From: Cydia pomonella | Lineage: Eukaryota; Arthropoda; Insecta; Lepidoptera; Tortricidae | Assembly: GCF_033807575.1 (NCBI RefSeq) | Contig: NC_084729.1 | Span: 7,998,001 to 8,062,000, forward strand | Direction of reading: 5' to 3' | Length of the DNA: 64,000 nucleotides | In this document: positions 11,551 to 23,477 of the stretch, piece after piece | Layout of the letters: every line of letters begins with the position of its first letter | Position numbering within the stretch: the first letter of the stretch is position 1 | The notes under the pieces: generated by a model | What the model was told of the DNA's origin: nothing | What the model saw: the letters and a program-made list of their open reading frames with translations, nothing else | Databases searched by the model: none | Made by a program: the position numbers and the translations under genes

Positions 11551-11954
11551 ATTCTGGGCTGGAATCGTTTATTATTAACACATTCCACAATTTAATCTCG
11601 TTAACAAAATAACATCTAACGACACGTCATAAAGATATGGGTTTTAGGATATAAACGTTAATGACCTAACTAATGAGTCGGTATTTAGGAAAGATCGTTT
11701 GGTAACTCATTAAGACTGCTTAGCTAAGTGGTCGAGGTTCGATTCCCGATTCTTGTTAAATAATAAGTAGAGAAAGCTAGGTTTAACAAATCTTAAACGG
11801 CACTTTTTAATCAGACCTTATGGATATCCACGCAAAAAATATAAGTTGTCTATTGTATCCTCGAAAATGAAGGGTAATAACTTATTTATAAAATAAATCT
11901 CAATTAGGGATTATATATTTACATAATCAATTACAATAGCTATATTATCAAAAA

Positions 11955-12172
11955 ACTAAGCCTAAATTAGCCTGAGGCATTGTTCCCAGGACACTGGCCG
12001 CGTTCCCTCTCTGCACAGTGAGGCTAAGTTTTTGTGCGAAAAAAGCGCCAGCTCGTAGGTCGCCAGACACCCAGACTAGTTTAGTAGAGATTTCTTTTAC
12101 TAGTTTCTTGGTGTCGGACGACCAAGGACCGAAAGTTTCAATCGCAAGTGCCGCAAATACATAATTACTTTT
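11955..12172 (-). mobile_element. LINE RT C-terminal remnant
   Basis: The minus strand keeps an unusually readable frame: FAALAIETFGPWSSDTKKL, then VSGDLRAGAFFAQKLSL and VQRGNAASVLGTMP. This is the C-terminus of a reverse transcriptase lacking RNase H. Confidence 0.72.
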
Positions 12173-12178
12173 TAAAAA

Positions 12179-12223
<45 letters not shown>

Positions 12224-12362
12224 TGTGGCCCTAGTGAAAAAGGGTACAAGTCTCTGGCAGTTTAGGTGTATAAGGGCATAAGTGTTACGTGGAACTTACA
12301 CCCCTTTACACCTGCGCTGCCAGAGACTTGTACCCTTTTTCACTAGGGCCACAGTATATATA
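12179..12362. mobile_element. MITE monomer inserted in a (TA)n tract
   Basis: A monomer of the 3431 trimer (12223-12354) begins ctgtggccctagtg and ends cactagggccacag. It is flanked on both sides by TA dinucleotides of a (TA)n run, consistent with TA target duplication. The run belongs to a copy of the repeat seen at 34867 (cgagcaattcttgtatatat). Confidence 0.83.
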
Positions 12363-12761
12363 TACAAGAATTGCTCGTTTAAAGGTATAAGATGTAAATA
12401 CATAGTAAATAAATTATAAGCGTTAAAGCTGTTGTAATATAAAATTAGATTATTTTTTATCTTAGCCTACAATTATACATGTAGATTTTGCTAAGTTATT
12501 GGCTATAAATTGTACTTTTCTTGAAATAAACATTTTTCTTTTAACCATGATGTTTGTTAAGACACTCGTAATTTCCATAAATATTAATATTGAATAAGCA
12601 GAAACGTCTGCGAACGATGCTATTAAGCTTTAAATAAATTTAAAAGTTAGAAAAATTATGATAAGTTGATTATCGAGATTTACGAGTGCTAATAGTACGA
12701 ATACCGACAAGACCTTTATATAAATATTTTAAACTAACTAAAGTACAAAAGGTGGACTTAA

Positions 12762-13147
12762 TACACCGTGTTTTTTTTTATTTGCGTTAATTTCGAGGGT
12801 GCATTCCCGAGCTTAAATTAAGTAACTTTCTCAAAGACACCGATATTCTAATTAACTCCATTTCGGAGATAATCAATCATTAATTTTGAACGTAAGTACT
12901 ATCTCGGACGATCGACGTTCGAAATGACATTGACATGTCACAGTTTTCAATTGTTTGGTTGAGTTAAATGTAATGCCCGTGTTACAACAACGCTATATGC
13001 AACATTTAGTTACTTTTTATAAAAATAAAAATAGTAAAAAAAAACAAAAAATATATTTTTTTTGAAAATTAACTATGCCATTTAGTTTTCTTAAACATAC
13101 TTACCGATACCCCGAAGTTAACGAAATTCAATAAAAACACGGTGTAT
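12762..13147. mobile_element. DNA element with atacaccgtgtttt ends
   Basis: Inverted ends tacaccgtgttttt ... gcgttaatttcgagg and cccgaagttaacgaaattca ... aaaacacggtgta; ~385 bp, no coding potential seen. Confidence 0.78.
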
Positions 13148-13194
13148 ATTCTTATATACAATAACAATATACATAATGGATATATACAGATGAT

Positions 13195-13415
13195 TACTAT
13201 AACTAGCTTATATCTAAAATAGGCCCTTGAGGCATTGTACCAAGGATGCTGGCGGCATTTCCTCGTTGTATCGCAATACTGATACGTTGTGCGAGGAAGC
13301 CGCCAGCTCTTCGGTCACCAGTTACGTCAACCAGACGTTTCGCGGTTTCTCCAAAAAATTTGTGCGCCCTGGGACCTCATGGACCTAGAGTTTCAACGCC
13401 AAATGGTACAAAATG
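13195..13415 (-). mobile_element. LINE RT C-terminal remnant
   Basis: The minus strand reads VPFGVETLGP (then a stop), AKRLVDVTGDRRAGGFLAQR and IQRGNAASILGTMPQ. It is the best preserved copy of this C-terminal block. Confidence 0.75.
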
Positions 13416-13837
13416 GATTTAATTTCTTATATTATATATTCTTCATAGATAACTTATAATATAGTAACTCTAATGACTTACCTCAAATCATAAAACACAA
13501 CATTTCATAATATTTCGACACTTTCCGATTCTCTCACTGTCCAAAGTAAACTAAATTATTTTGATCTCATTTATAATATAAAACAATATATACTCAGCAA
13601 TAAATATTTACTCATATCGCATGTGTTTATTTATGTATACACAGTAGTTTTGTATGTATGTTTGTCTGTATAAATATATACATACATTTTTAGATTATTT
13701 TAATTTCATAGAAACAATCGAGATTTTCGAAAGGTCACCTATATTTCTAACACTAAAAAAACCTTTTTTCAATGTGAATGACTTATTTTATTCCATAGCA
13801 CTTATAGGTATGTTTCTTTAACCATTCAGCAATTTTT

Positions 13838-14160
13838 AGGGTTCCGTAGCCAAATGGCAAAAAACGAAACCCTTATAGATTCGTCATGTCCGTCTGTCTG
13901 TCCGATTATGTCACAGCCACTTTTTTCCGAAACTATAAGAGCTATACTGTTCAAACTTGGTAAGTAGATGTATTCTATGAACCGCATTAAGATTTTTACA
14001 CAAAAATAGAAAAAAAAAACAATAAATTTTGGGGGTTCCCCATACTTAGAACTGAAACTCAAAAAAAATTTTTCATCAAACCCATACGTGTGGGGTATAT
14101 ATGGATAGGTCTTTAAAAATGATATTGAGGTTTCTAATATCATTTTTTTGGCCGCTTTTT
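13838..14160 (-). repeat. Dispersed agggttccgta repeat, variant 1
   Basis: Starts agggttccgtagccaaatgg with tatagattcgtcatgtccgt, then the body ttccccatactt and gtgtggggtata. Related to the elements at 16336, 23378 and 63885. Confidence 0.65.
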
Positions 14161-14899
14161 ATTTTTTATTCGGGCTAATAGTCTCAAATAAACGATTTAT
14201 TATATTACCTAGTTAAATTGTTTTATGTACTTAATATATATATATATATATATATATATTCGTGTTGTAGGTTATATATAACATTAATAATAAATCACTA
14301 AAAAATTACCGAAAATAATATATTAATACGCAATCATAATTAGCTGACTTATATTGAAATTAAATGAATTAAAAAGATAAATGAGTCCAACACATTTAAG
14401 AAAAAAGTCACTTCTGTGGACAATGCAATAAAAGTGAACGAATCTGGTGCATATATATCCTGTTTTTATTGTTTGAGTCTCAAGTACTGAAAACATGCTC
14501 TGAAAGAGGGTCATTGTTGTTCTAAATGTGGGCAGAAAGTGATACGTTTCTGCACTAGATCATTTTTTTACGATAAGTAATTGAAATTTAGTTTTAAATG
14601 GGTTTGTTATACAATTTACATTCTGATATTTAACTCCCCATTTAATAAATAAAGATACTTTTACCTAAATGGTTAATTCAAAGTACCCTCAAGAAATGCT
14701 ATAAAAAGCTATACTAAGTCATGTTTAAAAAAATTCCCTCGTATTCGAAGTGTGTGTGTTTAACTCGGGTGAAAGGCATCATCGCATATTAAGTTTTAAA
14801 TTTACAACCGACGTTTCGAAGACGGCGTCGTCCCCGAGGTCTCGGAGAAGACTGGCAAAAAATTGAGAGCTGACTAATTTTTTTTTTTTTTTTTTATAC

Positions 14900-15185
14900 T
14901 ACGTCTGTGGTCAAGAAACATACGGCCCAGTGATATTTGGCTGCGGTTTTCTGTAAGGTGGAGGTACTTCCTCAGTTGGGCTATAACCGCGAAAATCGAA
15001 GTTCGTCAATTGCGGGAATTTGTGTGAGAAAAAGAGAAAGATCGGAGAATTTCGGTTTTCGCGGTAGGCCCCCTGCTCTAGATCTGGAATGACATCCACT
15101 GTGCTGTGCCCTACCACACAAAGCGAGATGAAATCCACAGTGCCCATACCTGTCTTTTGGACGTAGAAGGACGTACCCGGGTCCG
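14900..15185 (-). repeat. LINE 3' UTR copy carrying a nested MITE
   Basis: Matches 35735-36115 on both sides, but contains an extra block at about 14983-15068 bounded by ataaccgcgaaaatcg and cggttttcgcggta. The insertion is absent from the other copy, which fixes its ends. Confidence 0.75.
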
Positions 15186-15392
15186 AATAATCGTGAAAGT
15201 TTAATCAGTGAAAGACATCATTTTAACAATCTACTAACCCAGCCTGTAAAATCCGCCGCAGCGTAACAATTAGCTTTACATACCTTACTTTGCGATGTCT
15301 ACAGGATAGACGCTAACGAGTTAAGTATATCTACTATAATGTATACGATCCAAATTACAAAAACATTGTTTGCATGAAACAAACAAAACCTA

Positions 15393-15717
15393 CTTCTTTT
15401 TCCTCGCGTTGTCCCGGCATTTTGCCACGGCTCATGGGAGCCTGGGGTCCGCTTGACAACTAATCCCAAGATTTGGCGGACACTAGTTTTTACGAGAGCG
15501 ACTGCCATCTGACCTTCCAACCCAGAGGGTAAACTAGGCCTTGTTAGGATTAGTCCGGTTTCCTCACGATGTTTTCCTTCACCGAAAAGCGACTGGTAAA
15601 TATCAAATGATATTTCGTACATAAGTTCCGAAAAACTCATTGGTACGAGCCGGGGTTTGAACCCGCGACCTCCGGATTGCAAGTCGCACGCTCTTACCGC
15701 TAGGCCACCAGCGCTTA
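15393..15717 (-). mobile_element. SINE family B (tRNA-derived)
   Basis: On the minus strand it has the head gctggtggcctagcggtaag and box B-like gggttcaaaccccg, body cagtcgcttttcggtgaagg and tail (GAA)n. Other copies at 18763, 34295 and 56289. Confidence 0.85.
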
Positions 15718-16335
15718 CAAACAAACAAAACAAACAAAACCTACTACCAATTTATACCTCAGTCTAATGAATAAATAAGATAAATTATTAAAAAAAGTAA
15801 ACATAAGGCAACGCCACGGGAAATCACTAGTCTTCAAAAATGCCTCATCATCAAGGTCTCACGTCGCGACGGCTGTACAGTCAGCGATATTTTCCCGTAT
15901 TAATTGTGTCAAGTGTACGCATGGACGTGACGTTTGCACTTTGTACTTACCGAGGGAGGAAGCAAATGTTTTGTGTATGCACGTTTTATAGTTTAATGTT
16001 ATCGGATGTTTTTATAAGCTTTTATTTAACTTTCCCTGTTAGTATGTTAGTTGGTTTGTTAGTATGTATGCAAAATTTCAGCTCATCCGGAAATCGAGAA
16101 GTAGGTCAAATTTAGCTTCCAAAATTTGACCCTAGTGTGGGTCAGATCTTGGAAGCTAAATTTGACCAGCTTCCCGATTTCCGAATGAGCTGAAACTTTG
16201 CATACATATGTAAGGGTGGCAATGCAATATTATGGTATCATCGAGCTGATCTGATGATGGAGACAGGTGGTGGCCATAGGAACTCTGATAAACCAACGCA
16301 ACCTATAGTCTGTATCTTTAGGTATTTAAAATAAA

Positions 16336-16976
16336 ACCGGCCAAGAGCATGTCGGGCCACGCTCAGTGTAGGGTTCCGTAGTTACTCTTCCGTCACAATA
16401 AGCTAAACTGGAGCTTAAAGTATAGTAAATTGTTAACCAAGGGATGAAACGGTACTTTTCACCTGAGTTAAACAAATAGGCAAATTTGCATAATCAGTAC
16501 CTAATTAAAATAAGTCTTTTTACTATGAAGGGAAAACTTTTTGCGATAACTCAAAAACAGCTAAACTGATCATATCCGCTATAGTTTTCATTTAATGTCT
16601 TTCTTAAGCTCTACTTTCACGATTTTTTTCATATTTTTTGGACCTATGGTTCAAAAGTTAGAGGGGGGGGGGACACATTTTTTTTTTCTTTCGGAGCGAT
16701 TATCTCCGAATATATTCACTTTATCAAAAAATGTTTCTTGAAAACCCCTATTAGTTTTGTAAGACCTTTCCAACGATACCCCACACTCTAGGGTTGAAGC
16801 GAAAAAAAAATTTCATCCCCACTTTACCTGTAGGGGAGGTACCCTAAAAAAAATTAAATTTTTAGATTTTATTGTACGACTTTCTTGGCTTTATTGATTT
16901 ATATATCCATGCCAAATTTCAGCTTTCTAGCACTAACGACCACGGAGCAAAGCCTCGGACAGACAGACAGACAGAC

Positions 16977-17016
<40 letters not shown>

Positions 17017-17074
17017 GGACATGGCGAAACTATAAGGGTTCCGTTTTATGCCATTTGGCTACGGAACCCTAAAA
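16336..17074 (+). repeat. Long dispersed element with agggttccgta ends
   Basis: Bounded by gggttccgtagttactcttc and ctacggaacccta. Contains a (GACA)n run at 16960-17015. An inverted, nearly collinear copy lies at 23378-24082. No protein-coding capacity. Confidence 0.75.
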
Positions 17075-17284
17075 AGGTAAACAAACAATTTGTAAATTTT
17101 CGGGTAGTTTTAATATTTATTGGTTAACCAACCAAATACAAAACCGCCTGGATCTGTCACTGAACGACCTGACTTTAAACCTACATTATTTGATCATGTA
17201 ATGTTTTCATCTACCCTCAACTGCCTTAAGGAGCCATTTGAGGGTAGATTTTGTTTACCTTTTTTTAAATACCTAAAGATACAG
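17075..17284 (+). mobile_element. MITE C, copy 1
   Basis: Inverted ends ggtaaacaaacaatttgt / gtagattttgtttacc and an inner palindrome (ctaccctcaactgccttaag / ccatttgagggtag). Copies at 33008-33224 (inverted) and 47388-47615. Confidence 0.75.
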
Positions 17285-18762
17285 ACTATAATTGTGTTTG
17301 GGTTTTTAGAATTGTCTTGATGATTATTAGTTGCAAGGGAAGAAAAGTACAGTCAGCGATAAAAGCAACCAAAAATATATTTTACTACTGTGCCCCCTTG
17401 TAAAACAAATAACTATTATTGTTTTTTTTAGTTAGGTTTAATAGTTTTAGTAGTTTTATTTTTGAAGTACCTAGTAGACCTGTTAATGTATATTTTGCAT
17501 AGTTTTGCTTTGTTACGTGGTTGCTAGTTATTATTTTACTATTTTGTTGGTGTGATAAAGAGCACCCTAAACCGACGAGCGTGTATGAGGAATGTCATGA
17601 AAGTGAAGGAAGCGAAAGAGGTATGTCAGGATCGTAGCAAGTGGAAATCCGTGGTCTCTGCCTACCCCTTCGGGAAATAGGCGTGATTGTATGTATGTAT
17701 GTATGTGATATACAGATGTCAATAAGATCCCACAAGGACATTTCATGTAAAGTGTTGCCAAAACTAATACACACACTTTCACACTAAAAAGTCATCAGAT
17801 CTCTTAATACCAAGACTTTTACTCCAATAATCCTAACTCTTTAACTATATGAGTCCTAAGTTTACAAGCTCTAACACTATAAAGCCATCATCTCGGTCAA
17901 ACAGTACAGCTTCTCCTTCATCTGTATCTTTATCTTTAAGAAACAGTGGCAATACTATTAGCATTCTTATTAGCATTCCAATTACTGCTACCACACAAAA
18001 TTGCACGAAGGTTCTAGGACATCAGGAACGTATGTTTTCAGGTTTGTAGGTATTTTTGTACCCCCATTTCAAGGAGTTGCAGGGTGAAAATTACAGATTT
18101 CTGGTAACCAAATATGTTTGCATATAGACACGACTTTACATGCCAAATTTCAGCCTTCTAAGACTTCAGGAAGTAGTCTATCTTTTCTATGACACGGAAT
18201 TCATATGGACCGGACAGTGAAATTTAGGGTAACTATAAAATCTAAAGTATAATAATTATACCAATTATTGGTAGCCTAATAAAACTTGGTATTTTTAATC
18301 CCTTCGGCCGCGTATGTAACCGGAGTTTTGTAACCGGTTACTAAGTCTACCGACTACATAGTATCTTAAAAAATCCAGCTCTCTAGCGTTATTCAAACCG
18401 AAACTACGAGAGCTCAAAAATACGACGAAACGTGCCGATAAAGATAGGCACTGGCTTTTGCCTTTTGTCTGGTCTTGGCGGGGGCACGGCCGTGCCCCCA
18501 GATATACCTTGTAGGTATACAATCTGTTAATTTTGCTATTGTTTACAAGTTTAGTGGTTTTAACAAGTTTTCATTTATTGTTTAGTAAAATGTTGAGCTA
18601 CAATTCAGCACACGTAATTTTGGTGACATTGCAGTCTTAGGAGCCGGCTGAGCCTCGCCCGTTAGGCTAGGCGAATAAAAGTACTCAATATCGAAAATTT
18701 ATTAAGTTAAGACATATTTATGTAAAAAAGAGATCGAAACGCAAGGACCCACGTCAATAACT

Positions 18763-19237
18763 CTCTTCTTCCTCGCGTTGTCCCGGCATTTTGCCACGGC
18801 TCATGGGAGCCTAGGGTCCGCTTGGCAACTTATCCCGAGAATTGGCGTAGGCACTAGTTTTTACGAAAGCGACTGCGATCAGACCTTTCAACCCAGAGGG
18901 TAAACTAGGACTTATTGGGATTGGGATTACTCCGGTTTCCTCACGATGTTTTCCTTCACCGAAAAGCGACTGGTAAATATGAAATATGTGGCATTATCTA
19001 TGAAAAGGGACCTTATTGTCGATGGCGCTTACGCCACACTGCGTCGCGCAGCGTTCTGTTTGTATCGGAGCATCGTTTATGACGGCGGAAGCGCCATCGA
19101 CAATAAGGTCCCTTTTCATAGATAACGTCACATATTTCGTACATAAGTTCCGAAAACTCATTGGTACGAGCCGGGGTTTGAACCCGTGACCTCCGGATTG
19201 CAAGTCGCACGGTCTTACCGCTAGGCTACCAGCGCTT
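18763..19237 (-). mobile_element. SINE family B with a nested MITE
   Basis: The SINE runs 18763-18983 and 19134-19237. It is split by a foldback element (about 18984-19133) with arms gcattatctatgaaaaggga / tcccttttcatagataacg and gtcgatggcgctt / aagcgccatcgac. Confidence 0.8.
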
Positions 19238-19254
19238 CACTCATGTAAATAAAA

Positions 19255-19520
19255 GTTAGAGCCCAACTGGGGAAGTACCTCCACCTTACTTTCTGTAAGG
19301 TGGAGGTACCGCAGCCAAATAACACTAGACCCTACTCATAGTGTTGTGTTCCTGCCGGTGAGTAAGGTTGCCAGAGCTCAACGAGGGTGGGAGGGGGTTA
19401 GGGTCGGCAACGCGCATGTAACTCCTCTGGAGTTGCAGGCGTACATAGGCTACGGATACTGCTTACCATCAGGCAGGCCGTATGCTTGTTTGCCACCGAC
19501 GTAGTATAAAAAAAAAAAAG
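19255..19520 (+). repeat. LINE 3' UTR (actacgtcggtggc family)
   Basis: gtaaggtggaggtac, gtgttcctgccggtgagtaa and ccaccgacgtagtataaaa with an A-rich tail; forward orientation of the 14900 and 35735 copies. Confidence 0.7.
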
Positions 19521-20342
19521 TTTATGAGACTGCTAGTTTAACAGTACAGACGCGGTTTATTTATTTAGTATACATTTTTACACAAATTTTAGTAAATATT
19601 TTGAACTTGGAGAGACTTTACACCTCCAAATTTTATTAGTATTAGTACTCTGACATTGGGGACCTTTTACATCTCCAGATCTAATGTGTTTTTAACCATA
19701 GAGACTATACATCTCTATTGTATTGTAGTAATTATTTATTTTAAGATTATTATAATGTAATGTTTACCCAGGTATTGGCTGTTGTATTTATAAATGTTGT
19801 TATGTATTTTTCACTATATGATGTTACTATAATGTTGTACTGACTTGTAAAAGAGCCCTTGAGGCCTACTTGCAGAATAATTTTTTGAATTTTTACCTAA
19901 TATTATTTAATGTTATACGCACAAAGTAAAAGTCAATCCCAATATTTTCATGTAGAATGTTGCCAAGACGAAACCATAAGGCTCGCACTGTCAAAAGTTA
20001 TCAGTAACTCTACAAGATCTAACTTCACAAACTACACCTTAGTCAAAATATGTGGCTTGGCCTAAATATGTGGATGGACCGATTTCGATGCGGTTTAGGT
20101 CAATGCCAGTTTTCTTGCGGTGGTGTTAGCTATATTTGATAAAAATCCAGCGGTTTGAAGAGTATATTAGCTCTTTTCCAAAATGATGCAATGCATTTTT
20201 GGCATAAATGGATGTTTTGATTTCGTAAGGGTTTTTTTTTAATTTTAATATAATAGCTTGTTTAACTATGACGAATAATGAGATAGTACAGAAGTCAAAT
20301 TCTATGATACAGACAAGGAATTTGATACGAAGGCAAATAAAA

Positions 20343-20675
20343 AAGACTTGTTACAAGCATTTATTTAACTTGCAATGTATATGTATGTTTGTATACGGGT
20401 CAAATCTTGTAAGTTAAATTTGACCCACTTCCCGGTTTCCGATGAAGCTGAAAATTTGCATACATATGTAAGTCGGGTGACAATACAATATTATGGTACC
20501 ATCGAGCAGATCTGATGATACAGACAGGAGGTGGCCATAGGAACTTTGTGATAAAACAACGCAACCTAATTGTGTTTGGGGTTTTTAGAATTGTCTCGAT
20601 GAGTATTAGTTGCCTGTGGAAAGAAATGTACAGTCAGCGATAAAAGCTTCTACCAAAAATGAATTTTTTGACGAA
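20343..20675 (+). repeat. Dispersed repeat D
   Basis: Forward copy: agcatttatttaacttgcaa, gacccacttcccggtttccg, ggtggccataggaac and tacagtcagcgataaaagct. Confidence 0.72.
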
Positions 20676-20809
20676 AACTTATTTTTGATTGTGACTTAAA
20701 TTGCTCAAAACTGATTCCGACGTAGTTATTGACTACTAATGAATTACAATTATATTCATGTATACATACAATCAGTGTTGGAGGAAAGTTAATTCCAATT
20801 GACTATTAA

Positions 20810-21070
20810 ATAAATAAATATTATAGGAAATTATTACAAAAATTGACTAAGTCCCACAGTAAGCTCAATAAGGCTTGTGTTGAGGCTACTTAGACAACTA
20901 TATATATAATATATAAATATTTATAAATACTTAAATACATAGAAAACACCCATGACTCAGGAACAAACATCCATGCTCACCACACGAATAAATGCCCTTA
21001 CCAGGATTTGAACCCGGGACCATCAGCTTCGTAGGCAGGGTCACTACCCACTAGGCCAAACCGGTCGTCA
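20810..21070 (-). mobile_element. SINE family A
   Basis: Full-length, tail at the left, head at the right; inserted ~170 nt before IRP1 exon A. Confidence 0.85.
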
Positions 21071-21239
21071 AAATGAAACCGTAACGGACGGTTATAGTTT
21101 ACGGTTCAATTTGTAATGGTTGATTGTCAATTGAATTAACGTTTCGGCCAACACTGCATACAATACGCACGAAAACATGACCCTCCTTTGGCAATCGCGT
21201 TTAAAAATCACCTCATATAAATGAAGATTTTATTTCCAG

Positions 21240-21402
21240 GTCGGTTTCAAAGGTTACGGCCTGAGCCCGGCGCAACTCGACACGTCAGCGAGCTTCACGT
21301 ACTCCGACGGAGCCACGTACACGATCCGACACGGATCCGTTATCATAGCGGCCATCACGTCCTGCACCAACACGTCCAACCCGAGTGTCATGCTGGGCGC
21401 AG
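21240..21402 (+). CDS. IRP1: IRP1 exon A
   Basis: First visible exon. The acceptor is tttccag, the exon starts at VGFKGYG in phase 0 and ends after the first base of a Gly codon at GCAG|GTAGAG. It carries the first Fe-S cysteine ([10 protein letters not shown]). Its last ~90 nt, with the donor, are repeated five more times plus one partial copy just downstream. Confidence 0.93.
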
Positions 21403-23434
21403 GTAGAGACATACATACACACGTACACCATTCGACACGGATCCGTGATCATAACGGCTATCACCTACACCAACACCTCCAACCCGAGCTTCATGCTGGG
21501 CGCAGGTACAGACATACATACAAACATACACGATCCGACACGGATCGGTGGCCATAGCTATCACCTGCACTAACACCTCCAACCCGAGCGTCATGCTGGG
21601 CGCAGGTACAGACAGACATACGTACAATATCCTACACGGATCCGTCATCATAACGGCTATTACCTGCATTAACACCTCCAACCTGAGTGTAATGCTGGGC
21701 GCTGGTACAGACAGACATAAATACGTACACCATCCTACACGGATCCGTGATCATAACGGCTATCACCTGCATCAACACCTCCAACCTGAGTGGAATTCTG
21801 GGCGCTGGTACAGACAGACATACATACGTACACCATCTGACACGAGTCCGTGATCTACGCGGCCATCGCCTCCTGTCTACGTCTAACCCGAGCTTCATGC
21901 TGGGCGCAGGTACAGACAGACATACATACGTACACCATCTGACACGGATCCGTGATCATAGCGGCCATTGTTTACATATCTGACACCATTATTGACATTT
22001 AATTTATGCTCATTTTATCCGCATCAAGTTACATTGTACAGTCAGCGTCAAATACTTCGTAGCAGTCAAAGTGGCCAAATAGTTCGGTACACCATACTAA
22101 ATATATGGTGTACCGAACTATTTGGCTACTTTGGTTGCTACGAAGTATTTGACGCTGACTGTACGTTTGATATGTACACCGTGGGCTCGAGTAACTAGAC
22201 AGATTTTAACCACGCATTCTCGAGGTCATGAGGAGCAAAAAATGTTATATGACTTTTGGTCAAATACGGCAAAAAAATGTGTGTGTATGTCTTTTCTGCA
22301 CACGACAACGTTATTTCCCTTTACATCTTGGCGAAAAAAACATTACAACGAATAAGTATTTTTTTTATTTATTCACAGAAAAAAATTACGAGTTTCATTT
22401 AAAACTTTAATGTATGTATGTCTAAACCAAGTCACATAGTAGCAGCGAAAGTCTGCAACGCTGCCAGTTTTCAATGAAAACACAACAGTTTTTTACTGAG
22501 TTATTATAGAAACAAATAGTTACAAGAATTGTCAATTATCTCTTAATCAAGATCGATTTCAGAAAACTTTGTATGACATTTTAGTCTCTAAATGCGGTCA
22601 AGAATACATCGTATTATTCGAGCCCACAATGTGTGGTGTATCACGAGAAACCCGAAAGATTTTAACTACGTATTTCTGAGGCCACAAGGAGTAAAAAATG
22701 CCGTATGACATTTTTAATACATTTTACACACATAAAACATTTTTAATTTGTATTTTTTTTTCGTTTTTTGAATGTATAAACATCAAATGTTATTAGTTGA
22801 CCTGTGACATAAATAGTACATTACTATAGAGGCCGGGAAACGTAGGGTTGCAGGCCAAGTAGATATAGACGGATAGAGATAGTATAGTAGATATGGCCGG
22901 CAACCCCGTTTCTTGCCGAGATTTGTATAGTGCTTATCTCAAACTTGCAATTAAAATAAAAAATTGTAGTCAATTTGTTTTGTGGTGAACTACTCGGCTC
23001 GCCACTCTACCAGCGGCGGTGCCTTACGCGCAAGTCCGCGCGCCTGCGCCATGCGCCACCGCCGTTGCTTAGCAACGAATATGCACAACAGATCACCGTA
23101 CCAAGCTAACGGAAAAATAATATTTGTTGATGGTTGAATGCCAAGACGTTGTGTCACAATATGACGTTAAAAAACAAAAGAAGGTTGCTTTACAGTCCTA
23201 GGTGTGTAAGGCTGTATGAAATTCCTTTACATATCATCTTCACTCATCGCACCTGATATGTAGTATTTCCGGACCTAATTTGACGTAAGTCATGTCATCA
23301 TTTCATAGCAAGATTGAGAAAATTATTTTTTTATATTGTTTCCTTAAACTTTGTTTTTGCAAAGTGTTATTTGTCTTTTTAGGGTTCCGTAGCCAAATGG
23401 CATAAAACGGAACCCTTATAGTTTCGCCATGTCC

Positions 23435-23477
<43 letters not shown>

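Larger units (their letters stand above)
1..21239 (+). other. IRP1 upstream intron (visible part)
   Basis: No host exon was found. Blocks not assigned to a repeat above (for example 4420-5200, 6080-7475, 9650-10070 inside the 9297 element, 13420-13835, 14165-14895, 17300-18760, 19525-20340) are AT-rich with stops in all frames. They hold (TA)n at 14228-14260 and (TGTA)n at 17690-17706. I see nothing else supportable there. Confidence 0.7.

Noticed and set aside
14790..14870. GC-richer patch (cgaagacggcgtcgtccccg) as a missing IRP1 exon
   Set aside because: The translated residues do not resemble aconitase and there is no acceptor/donor pair in a matching phase.
15299..15733. 144-codon minus-strand frame and its relatives at 34286 and 56246
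   Set aside because: The residues ([20 protein letters not shown]) are a translation of the SINE B tRNA head and body, repeated wherever the SINE occurs.
16885..17127. 80-codon plus-strand frame with a TDRQTDRQ run
   Set aside because: It is the (GACA)n tract of the dispersed agggttccgta repeat; the inverted copy at 23303-23563 gives the same run.
21388..21898. Open frames on both strands at 21.4-21.9 kb
   Set aside because: They arise from the exon A repeat array; none has an independent start, a family match or extension beyond the array.
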